Shown piece by piece: positions 1-4,539 of a DNA stretch of 5,043 bases; within the stretch, counting starts at the first letter, position 1; each line of letters starts with the position of its first letter. Origin of the DNA: CAZZEX01 sp964653285 (GTDB lineage: Bacteria; Chloroflexota; Anaerolineae; B4-G1); contig CAZZEX010000185.1 of assembly GCA_964653285.1 (NCBI GenBank), forward strand, positions 1 through 5,043, read 5' to 3'. The notes beneath the pieces were generated by a model, which did no database searches, was not told the DNA's origin, and saw nothing but the letters and a program-made list of their open reading frames with translations. The translations under genes were made by a program, and so were the position numbers.

Positions 1-212
1 TCATCGGCGAGGAGGAGTTGACCTCGGTTGACCAGCGTTACCTGAAGTTCGGCCACGCCTTCGAGCGTGGGTTCGTCAGGCAGGGCGCGACGGAAAATCG
101 CACCGTCGAGGAGACACTGGACATTGGCTGGCAGGGGCTCTCGATCCTGCCCCGCGAGGAACTCACCCGCGTCAGTGAAAAGGAAATCGCGCAATACCAC
201 GGAAGGAGTTAG
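1..212 (+). CDS. atpB (V-type, ntpB): V/A-type ATPase subunit B, C-terminal end (5' partial)
   Basis: This is the last 69 residues of the non-catalytic nucleotide-binding subunit B of a V/A-type rotary ATPase; reading begins in phase at base 3 and ends with TAG at 210-212. Subunit B alternates with catalytic subunit A in the cytoplasmic A3B3 ring. What is visible matches the family's C-terminal domain: an opening IGEEELTSVDQRYLKFG, then AFERGFV, then ENRTVEETLDIGW and LSILPREELTRVS, with the usual stop shortly after a final tyrosine (IAQYHGRS). The nucleotide-site residues and the start lie upstream of the window. The internal ATG-like start at base 18 is not the true start, because the family homology extends to the left edge. 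Subunit D follows after 73 bases, the normal B-D order at the end of bacterial V-ATPase operons. I identified the family from the recognisable C-terminal pattern only. Confidence 0.9.
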   Translation, partial: IGEEELTSVDQRYLKFGHAFERGFVRQGATENRTVEETLDIGWQGLSILPREELTRVSEKEIAQYHGRS

Positions 213-272
213 GACGCAGATTCTCGCAGATAAAGAAGAAAAATCAGCGTTCATCAGCGTTCATCTGCGTCC
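212..272. repeat. Palindromic intergenic repeat built of 10-base units
   Basis: The gap between V-ATPase subunits B and D is almost entirely one structured element. The left end GGACGCAGAT (212-221) is the exact reverse complement of the right end ATCTGCGTCC (263-272). The left side has a second related 10-mer, TCTCGCAGAT (222-231). The right side has two identical 10-mers, ATCAGCGTTC (243-252 and 253-262), directly before the final one. The middle (232-242) is A-rich. The unit is therefore a direct repeat of 10-mers on each side arranged as a palindrome. It resembles short dispersed repeats with ATCTGCGT units that I associate with many environmental bacterial genomes; whether it is dispersed in this genome cannot be seen here. 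It leaves no clear Shine-Dalgarno sequence for the next gene. Confidence 0.7.
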
Positions 273-285
273 CTGAGAATAGAGA

Positions 286-1023
286 ATGGCACGGCTACGC
301 GTCGCTCCCACGCACAGCAACCTGATTCGTATACGCGAGTCACTGGAACTGGCGCGCGAGGGGTACGAGATTCTGGACAAGAAACGCGAGGTGCTGACCA
401 CCGAACTGATGCACGTGGCCCACGATGCTGTAGCGCTTCAGGAGCAGGTATGGAAACTGCTCGCGGAGGCCTACCATGCACTGGAGATGGCACGGCTCTC
501 AATGGGCAGGGAGCGCCTGGAGTGGGCGGCGCTCTCCGTGAACGAGACTGTCGAGGTGGAAGTGAAGCCACACAGCGTGATGGGAGTGGTGATACCCACC
601 GTCGAGGCTCACGGCGCGCCGCCGGAGATGCCCTACGGCCTCGGCGACACCACCGGAACGCTGGATGAGGCCGTCGCCCGCTTCCGTAGCGTCCTGGCCG
701 AGATTCCTGTGCTCGCCGAGACGATGACGGCCGTCTGGCGGCTGGCACGGGAGTTACAGAAGACTCAACGGCGCGTCAACGCGCTGCAATACATCTTCAT
801 CCCCCAGTACGAGGAGACAGTCGCATTCATTGAGAGCGCACTGGAGGAGCGGGAGCGCGAGGAGACCTTCCGGCTCAAGCGCATCAAATCACGGGTCGCC
901 CAGCCGGCGATAGGCCCTGCGATGCGTGAGTATGCGCAGCCCTACCGCGACATCGGCGGTGGTAAGTCACCTATATACCGCGATATTGGGGGCGGCAAGG
1001 TGACATCACGCGAGTTCGGTTAG
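286..1023 (+). CDS. atpD (V-type, ntpD): V/A-type ATPase subunit D with repeated C-terminal tail
   Basis: Subunit D is the central-shaft subunit of the V/A-ATPase. Its long antiparallel coiled coil sits inside the A3B3 ring and transmits rotation to the membrane part, as gamma does in F-ATPases. The 245-residue protein shows the family's N-terminal helix (PTHSNLIRIRESLELAREG, then LDKKREVL, about residues 8-37), a variable central part (about 75-125) and the C-terminal helix signature RRVNALQYIFIPQYEETV (about 162-179) ending in a charged EEREREETFRLKRIKSR (187-203). Family members usually stop near this point at around 200-220 residues. Here about 40 more residues follow, including YRDIGGGK twice (220-227 and 231-238). 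ATG 286 is chosen because MARLRVAPT fits the family N-terminus, although no good ribosome binding site precedes it. It is probably cotranscribed with subunit B and is the last V-ATPase gene here. Confidence 0.93.
   Translation: MARLRVAPTHSNLIRIRESLELAREGYEILDKKREVLTTELMHVAHDAVALQEQVWKLLAEAYHALEMARLSMGRERLEWAALSVNETVEVEVKPHSVMGVVIPTVEAHGAPPEMPYGLGDTTGTLDEAVARFRSVLAEIPVLAETMTAVWRLARELQKTQRRVNALQYIFIPQYEETVAFIESALEEREREETFRLKRIKSRVAQPAIGPAMREYAQPYRDIGGGKSPIYRDIGGGKVTSREFG
943..999 (+). repeat. In-frame duplication encoding YRDIGGGK twice
   Basis: Two 24-base units (943-966 and 976-999) separated by 9 bases both encode YRDIGGGK in the tail of V-ATPase subunit D, with SPI between them. The two copies differ at five third-codon positions, and all five changes are synonymous (Asp, Ile and three Gly codons). 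The peptide has therefore been kept while the DNA drifted, which suggests an old duplication with a conserved peptide function. The function is unknown. Confidence 0.8.
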
Positions 1024-1032
1024 AAAAACTTC

Positions 1033-1066
1033 AGAAACCAGGTTTTTTCCGAAAAACCTGGTTTCT
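1033..1066. terminator. Perfect 15-bp hairpin between V-ATPase subunit D and usp genes
   Basis: AGAAACCAGGTTTTT (1033-1047) pairs perfectly with AAAAACCTGGTTTCT (1052-1066) around a TCCG loop. It begins 9 bases after the stop of subunit D and ends 3 bases before the ribosome binding site of the next gene. It could be a terminator for the V-ATPase transcript, but there is no clean T-tract after the right arm, so termination would be weak or partial. Equally, it may be a dispersed palindromic repeat, or it may protect or process the mRNA. The hairpin is seen directly; its role is inferred. Confidence 0.5.
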
Positions 1067-1069
1067 TGC

Positions 1070-1076
1070 AAGGAGG
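1070..1076 (+). promoter_or_regulatory. Strong Shine-Dalgarno site of the stress-protein gene
   Basis: AAGGAGG lies 6 bases before ATG 1083, a near-perfect anti-16S match at the best spacing. It fixes the start of the stress protein. It sits only 3 bases downstream of the 15-bp hairpin, so it stays single-stranded when that hairpin folds. Confidence 0.85.
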
Positions 1077-1082
1077 CTGCTG

Positions 1083-1559
1083 ATGGAAGTAGAGAGCCCT
1101 TTCACACACATCCTGGTCCCCACAGACGGATCAGAGACCTCGATCAACGCCGGCCGGCTGGCGATCCAGGTAGCCGCCACACACGGCGTGCCGATCACGT
1201 TCGTGTACGTGGTGGACAGCGCCATTGTGGATGAGATCGCGGGGGCCACCTCGAAGACCACGGAGATGGTACACCGGGAATTGGAGGCCAAAGGACGGCG
1301 CTACCTGGATTACCTTTCCCGCCTGGCCCGGGACAGAGACCTACAGGCCAATCAGGTAGTCCGGAACGGCATCCCGCACAGCGAGATCGCCAATCTGGCG
1401 CGCGAGCGGGGTATAGACCTGATCGTCATCGGCCAGGTAGGCCGCCACGGGCCACGGCGCGTCCTCATTGGCAGCGTGGCCGAGCGGGTGATCGAATACG
1501 CCCCCTGTCCCGTCCTCGTCGTCAGGCACACCCCCGCCAGACGCCGACCAACCAACTAA
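1083..1559 (+). CDS. Universal stress protein, UspA family (ATP-binding type)
   Basis: This 158-residue protein is a single-domain universal stress protein. The family has a Rossmann-like alpha/beta fold, usually dimerises in the cytoplasm, and is linked to stress survival and energy status rather than to one reaction. It opens with the typical first strand and loop FTHILVPTDGSETS (about residues 7-20) and has the second-strand pattern ITFVYVVDSA. It ends with IDLIVIGQVGRHG...GSVAERVIEYAPCPVLVVR. The nucleotide-binding motif G-2x-G-9x-G-(S/T) is complete (G117, G120, G130, S131), together with Asp15 near the N-terminus, so ATP binding as in the MJ0577-type branch is expected. Length is normal for the family. 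It lies between two rotary ATPase clusters, 59 bases after subunit D, and might be cotranscribed with the V-ATPase if the intervening hairpin lets RNA polymerase through. A link to ATP sensing is inference. Confidence 0.93.
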   Translation: MEVESPFTHILVPTDGSETSINAGRLAIQVAATHGVPITFVYVVDSAIVDEIAGATSKTTEMVHRELEAKGRRYLDYLSRLARDRDLQANQVVRNGIPHSEIANLARERGIDLIVIGQVGRHGPRRVLIGSVAERVIEYAPCPVLVVRHTPARRRPTN

Positions 1560-1593
1560 CCGCCTCCAACTACCCAACTTCCCCACCCTGCGG

Positions 1594-1599
1594 TATAAT
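1594..1599 (+). promoter_or_regulatory. Candidate promoter -10 box (TATAAT) for the second ATPase cluster
   Basis: A perfect TATAAT at 1594-1599, inside TGCGGTATAAT, lies 35 bases after the stress-protein stop and 83 bases before the next start codon. I see no convincing -35 box at 16-18 bases upstream, and the TG is two bases too far away to be a classical extended -10. It is the best promoter candidate in the window and sits where a promoter for the ACT-atpD-atpC cluster would be expected. Transcription would begin near 1606. Confidence 0.45.
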
Positions 1600-1614
1600 T
1601 CCTTTGACTTTGTT

Positions 1615-1654
1615 CCCCTCCCTCAATCCCCCCATAGGAGGAATGAGGGTGGGG
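1615..1654 (+). promoter_or_regulatory. Leader hairpin upstream of the ACT-domain gene
   Basis: CCCCTCCCTCAATCC (1615-1629) pairs with GGAATGAGGGTGGGG (1640-1654): 13 of 15 positions pair, 11 of them G-C or C-G or otherwise strong, with mismatches at 1619/1650 and 1626/1643 and a 10-base loop. It would form within about 10 bases of the proposed transcript 5' end. It is not followed by a T-tract, so it is not a standard terminator for the stress-protein gene. It may stabilise the message, regulate it, or be a remnant of a dispersed palindromic repeat. Confidence 0.5.
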
Positions 1655-1669
1655 GCCTATATATGATGT

Positions 1670-1674
1670 GGAGG
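1670..1674 (+). promoter_or_regulatory. Shine-Dalgarno site of the ACT-domain gene
   Basis: GGAGG is spaced 7 bases before ATG 1682. It is a strong site that decides this start, and it supports the ACT-only frame as a real gene rather than the remnant of a longer aspartate kinase. Confidence 0.8.
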
Positions 1675-1681
1675 CGAAACG

Positions 1682-2161
1682 ATGACCAATAACAAACTCC
1701 AGGCCGGGGGTCTGATCCAGAATGATCACCTGGCTATGATTGGCATAATGGACATCCCATCACACCCAGGCGTGGGCGGCCGGCTCTTCTCTGCGTTGAG
1801 CGACCAGGGAATCAACATCGAACTGATTGTGCACCTGATTGATCTGGAGGAAAGGGACCACATCGTCCTGTGTGTGGATCGGGATGACCTGAATGAGGCA
1901 TTGGCAGTGGTCGAGCGCCTGCGAGAGGAGATCGGGGGGAAATCTATTACCAGTGATCCTGAGATGGCGTCAGTGAGCCTTTTTGGCCTGGATTTCCGCG
2001 AACAGCGCGGCATCGCCAGCCGGATGTGCAAGACATTGGGTGATCGTAACATCAACATCCATGCCATCAGTACCTCCCTCTCGACCATCACTTGTGTGGT
2101 TGAGGCTCAGCGTCTGGACGAAACCGTCCAGGCGTTGCGCGATGCATTCACGCTGCCCTGA
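1682..2161 (+). CDS. Stand-alone tandem ACT-domain protein, like aspartate kinase regulatory region
   Basis: This 159-residue protein consists of two ACT domains (about residues 17-85 and 95-159) and nothing else. ACT domains bind small ligands, usually amino acids, and control partner enzymes. The arrangement resembles the regulatory C-terminal half of aspartate kinase: IGIMDIPSHPGVGGRLFSAL, then INIELIVHLID, DRDDLNEAL, and in the second domain GIASRMCKTLGDRNINIHAISTS followed by TITCVV. Aspartate kinase usually has IVQN and STSE at the ligand-contacting turns; here the first is IVHL and the second STSL, so the ligand or its affinity may differ. No kinase domain is encoded upstream: the preceding 122 bases are non-coding and a good ribosome binding site precedes the ATG. 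Known separate versions are the beta subunits made from internal starts of lysC; this is a free gene. It ends 10 bases before atpD, so cotranscription with the F-type ATPase genes is likely. Its role there is unknown. Confidence 0.85.
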   Translation: MTNNKLQAGGLIQNDHLAMIGIMDIPSHPGVGGRLFSALSDQGINIELIVHLIDLEERDHIVLCVDRDDLNEALAVVERLREEIGGKSITSDPEMASVSLFGLDFREQRGIASRMCKTLGDRNINIHAISTSLSTITCVVEAQRLDETVQALRDAFTLP

Positions 2162-2171
2162 CGGGAACGCT

Positions 2172-3602
2172 ATGAGCGTACAACCTGTGGTGAGCGGACT
2201 TGAACCACAACCCAACCTTGGCACCATCGTGCGCATCATCGGCCCGGTGGTAGACGTCTCTTTTGCGGGTGATGAATTGCCACCCCTGTTGAGTGCACTG
2301 ATCGTTCGCAACGGCCAACACAATGTCACCATTGAGGTTCTGGAACACCTCGACCGTCGCACGGTGCGCGGCATTGCGATGGAATCAACAGCCGGGCTGC
2401 GGCGCAGTATGACGGTTGAGGACACCGGCGCTCAGATACGGGTGCCGGTGGGGAGAGAGACACTGGGGCGCGTGTTCAACGTGCTGGGACAGCCCATAGA
2501 CGAAGGGCCACCCCTGGGCGAGGTGCAGATACACAGCATCCACCAACTGTCTCCCCCTTTCGTCCAGCAGCAGCCCTCGACGGAGATCTTCGTCACCGGG
2601 CTGAAGGTCATTGATTTGTTAGCCCCTTACGTGCGCGGCGGCAAAATCGGCCTGCTGGGCGGCGCCGGGGTAGGCAAGACGCTGTTGATTATGGAAATGA
2701 TCCACCACACCTCGGCCGAGCACCGGGGCGTCTCGGTCTTTGCCGGCGTGGGCGAACGTACCCGCGAGGGCAACGAACTGTACCTGCAGATGAAGCGCAC
2801 CGGCGTGCTTAAAGACGCCGTGCTGGTCTTTGGGGAGATGAACGAGCCGCCGGGGGCACGTTTCCGGGCCGCGTTCACGGCCCTGACCATGGCCGAGTAC
2901 TTTCGCGACATCGAGCATCGGGACGTATTGTTCTTCATTGACAACATCTTTCGCTATATCCAGGCCGGCGGCGAAGTGTCGGCCCTGCTGGGACGCCTGA
3001 CCAGCGCCGTAGGCTACCAGCCCACGTTGGCCACCGAGGTGGGCACGCTGGAGGAACGCATTGTCTCTACGTCTAGGGCTGCCATCACCTCCGTGCAGGC
3101 GATCTACGTGCCGGCCGATGACCTGACCGACCCGGCGCCCGCCTCGACTTTTGCGCACCTCGACGCCACGGTGGTGCTCTCGCGCCAATTGGCCAGCCAG
3201 GGCTTTTATCCAGCCGTTGACCCGTTAGAATCGAATTCACGCCTCCTCGACCCGCGCATTGTCGGCGAGGAGCACTATCGGGTGGCGACGCACGTGCGTG
3301 AGATACTGACACGCTACAAGGAATTGCGCGATGTGATCGCAATCCTGGGCATCGAGGAACTGGCCGAGGAAGACCGGCTGCTGGTGCGGCGCGCGCGCAA
3401 GATACAGCGTTTCCTCACCCAGCCTTTCTTCGTCGCCGAGGAATTCACCGGGCAAGCAGGGGTCTTTGTGCCCCTCGAAGAGACAGTGCGCGGTTTCAAG
3501 ATGATTATTGACGGCGAGTTGGACGATGTCCCAGAACAGGCCTTCTACATGACCGGTGACATCAACAGCGTGTTGCGCAAGCGGGAGCAACGGCGTGGCT
3601 AA
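2172..3602 (+). CDS. atpD: F-type ATPase subunit beta, alternate (N-ATPase) type
   Basis: This is the catalytic F1 subunit, 476 residues, which hydrolyses or makes ATP at the alpha-beta interfaces on the cytoplasmic side. The N-terminal beta-barrel starts at GTIVRIIGPVVDVSF. The Walker A loop is GGAGVGKT (residues 163-170, K169 and T170). The catalytic glutamate and its arginine are E195 and R196 in GERTREGNELY. Walker B ends in FFID (D257). The adenine-pocket GFYPAVDPL and the PAPASTFAHLDA segment are intact, and the torque-lever motif is EELAEED (395-401; DELSEED in E. coli). All key residues are therefore present and it should be active. PPGARFRAA, DNIFRYIQAGGEVS and LEERI resemble the alternate/N-type beta rather than the housekeeping form. 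ATG 2172 has GGGA 5 bases upstream; the open frame further upstream overlaps the ACT gene and is not coding. atpC starts within its last codons. Confidence 0.95.
   Translation: MSVQPVVSGLEPQPNLGTIVRIIGPVVDVSFAGDELPPLLSALIVRNGQHNVTIEVLEHLDRRTVRGIAMESTAGLRRSMTVEDTGAQIRVPVGRETLGRVFNVLGQPIDEGPPLGEVQIHSIHQLSPPFVQQQPSTEIFVTGLKVIDLLAPYVRGGKIGLLGGAGVGKTLLIMEMIHHTSAEHRGVSVFAGVGERTREGNELYLQMKRTGVLKDAVLVFGEMNEPPGARFRAAFTALTMAEYFRDIEHRDVLFFIDNIFRYIQAGGEVSALLGRLTSAVGYQPTLATEVGTLEERIVSTSRAAITSVQAIYVPADDLTDPAPASTFAHLDATVVLSRQLASQGFYPAVDPLESNSRLLDPRIVGEEHYRVATHVREILTRYKELRDVIAILGIEELAEEDRLLVRRARKIQRFLTQPFFVAEEFTGQAGVFVPLEETVRGFKMIIDGELDDVPEQAFYMTGDINSVLRKREQRRG
3583..3587 (+). promoter_or_regulatory. Ribosome binding site inside atpD that selects the atpC start
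   Basis: GGGAG lies within the end of atpD, 7 bases before GTG 3595 but 19 bases before ATG 3607. The spacing favours the GTG start of atpC, which overlaps the atpD stop codon and suggests translational coupling. Confidence 0.5.
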
Positions 3603-4035
3603 GACGATGCGGTTGGAGATCCTCACTCCCGATGAGATTATCTTGAACACCGATGTAGAGGCGATTCGCGTGCAACTGTCTGACGGCTGGTGGGGCATCC
3701 TGCCACGACACGCGCCCTTTCTGGCACACGTCGTTGCCGGCATTATGCTCTATCGCCGACAGGAAGATATCCGCTACGTAGCCCTGTACCAGGGCACGAT
3801 CGAAGTGCAACGACACTCTGACGCTCTGCAACCAGACCGCGTGCTGGTTTTGACCGCCGCTGCCGAGGAAGGCGAAGACCTGGCAGTGTTAGAACATGCG
3901 CTGGAGCGACAACGCACCCGGCTGAACCGGATTGCCCAGGAAGCCCACATCGAGTTCACGCGGGCGCGGATGGCCCTTGAGCGGGCACTGCGCGAAACGG
4001 CGGAACTGGCTCCGCTGGGGCCGACGGTAATCTGA
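3595..4035 (+). CDS. atpC: F-type ATPase subunit epsilon, alternate (N-ATPase) type
   Basis: Epsilon is part of the F1 central stalk, bridging gamma to the c-ring and often restraining ATP hydrolysis through its C-terminal helices. The 146-residue product has the N-terminal beta-sandwich (MRLEILTPDEIIL, then GWWGILPRHAPFLAHVVAGI, residues 5-50) and a C-terminal two-helix hairpin rich in Arg, Glu and Ala (about 93-138). LPRH replaces the LPGH common in housekeeping epsilon and is typical of the alternate subfamily. I chose GTG 3595, which overlaps the atpD stop by 8 bases, because GGGAG is correctly spaced for it. ATG 3607, four codons later, gives the more usual family N-terminus and remains possible. 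Direct overlap with atpD indicates one transcript and matched synthesis of beta and epsilon. Confidence 0.92.
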   Translation: MAKTMRLEILTPDEIILNTDVEAIRVQLSDGWWGILPRHAPFLAHVVAGIMLYRRQEDIRYVALYQGTIEVQRHSDALQPDRVLVLTAAAEEGEDLAVLEHALERQRTRLNRIAQEAHIEFTRARMALERALRETAELAPLGPTVI

Positions 4036-4188
4036 ACAATTTGGGGTCTCCTTGAATTAGTGGGATGCTCAAGGCGGACGTGTCGTCCGCGTTCTACGTC
4101 GGGGGGTAACGTTTTGTCTCGACGCTACATACGGGGACGGCACGTCCCCTTCGAGCGTATTTCAGTACGAACTCTTACAGGAAGAAGA
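4036..4188. other. 153-base gap in the ATPase cluster with twin small hairpins
   Basis: Between atpC and the next gene there is no convincing coding sequence. The gap holds two perfect 7-bp inverted repeats with 3-base loops: GCGGACG/CGTCCGC (4074-4090) and GGGGACG/CGTCCCC (4133-4149), which share the stem core GGACG/CGTCC. Weaker outer pairings exist: CGTCG 4097-4101 with CGACG 4120-4124, and ACGCT 4122-4126 with AGCGT 4154-4158. There is no T-tract, so simple termination is unlikely. The structure could stabilise or process the mRNA between the F1 pair and the membrane genes, or be an inserted repeat element. Confidence 0.55.
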
Positions 4189-4539
4189 ATGGACGACGGA
4201 CGCTCCGAGCCGACATCCGAACAGCCAAAGGACAAGCCCGAAAACTTCTGGCAACTGGTTGCTCAGGCAACCCAGTTGGGCTGGAACCTGGTGGTACCCA
4301 TCGTGGGCGGTGTGCTGCTGGGACGCTACCTCGACGACCTGTTCAACGAGGAGTTCACGTGGACCCTCACACTGCTGCTGATGGGTGTGGCTGTGGCGTT
4401 CAACAATCTGTACGCCATGTACATCGAGCACAGCGGCGCCGAACCGCTTCGAAAACGGATCAAGAAACGTCGCCAGAAGCCAACACCGGCTCTTCAGGCT
4501 GGTGCCGAAGAGAGTGAGAACCATGCAAAGAATAAGTAA
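4189..4539 (+). CDS. atpQ: AtpQ/AtpZ-type small membrane protein of the F-type ATPase cluster
   Basis: This 116-residue protein has a short acidic and polar N-terminus, two membrane helices (about 29-47 and 58-78) and a strongly basic tail (RKRIKKRRQK, 88-97). The motif GGVLLGRYLDDLF between the helices and the FNNLYAMYIE end of helix two match the AtpZ/AtpQ family of ATP-synthase-associated proteins, proposed to help assembly or metal (Mg or Ca) handling; the exact function is unsettled. It sits where N-ATPase operons have atpQ, after atpC and before atpB. ATG 4189 is chosen because AGGAAG lies close upstream (4179-4184) and the in-frame upstream extension to 4060 covers the hairpin gap and is not family-like. 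Its end overlaps the atpB start by 17 bases. AtpI is a related alternative name, but AtpI usually has four helices, so the AtpQ/AtpZ type is the better fit. Confidence 0.8.
   Translation: MDDGRSEPTSEQPKDKPENFWQLVAQATQLGWNLVVPIVGGVLLGRYLDDLFNEEFTWTLTLLLMGVAVAFNNLYAMYIEHSGAEPLRKRIKKRRQKPTPALQAGAEESENHAKNK

Noticed and set aside
212..272. CRISPR-like array
   Set aside because: The repeats are only 10 bases, contiguous without spacers and arranged as a palindrome, unlike CRISPR repeat-spacer structure.
254..748. Reverse-strand open frame opposite V-ATPase subunit D (164 residues, very Arg/Pro/Ser-rich)
   Set aside because: The Arg-Pro-Ser-rich composition is typical of an antisense shadow, and the opposite strand encodes a clear family protein.
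1604..1609. TTGACT as a -35 box
   Set aside because: It lies downstream of the TATAAT, and no -10-like sequence occurs 16-18 bases after it (the stretch there is C-rich).
1682..2161. Pseudogene remnant of aspartate kinase
   Set aside because: The frame is intact with a strong ribosome binding site and a normal ATG, and no kinase-domain sequence is visible in the 122 bases upstream or in the preceding gene.
1983..2171. Open upstream extension of the atpD frame over the ACT-domain gene
   Set aside because: The family N-terminus of beta starts shortly before GTIVRIIGPVVDVSF, and ATG 2172 has its own ribosome binding site. The upstream reading lies out of frame over a well-supported ACT gene.
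2619..3188. Long reverse-strand open frame opposite atpD (189 residues)
   Set aside because: It is antisense to the most conserved part of beta. Its composition is that of a shadow frame in GC-rich DNA, with no recognisable domain or ribosome binding site.
4065..4109. 14-codon open frame (MLKADVSSAFYVGG) in the atpC-atpQ gap
   Set aside because: It is very short, has no clear ribosome binding site, and coincides with the first hairpin, so it is probably chance.
4060..4188. N-terminal extension of the AtpQ-type gene to base 4060
   Set aside because: It translates through the two hairpins into Arg-rich sequence unlike the family. ATG 4189 has a properly spaced AGGAAG.
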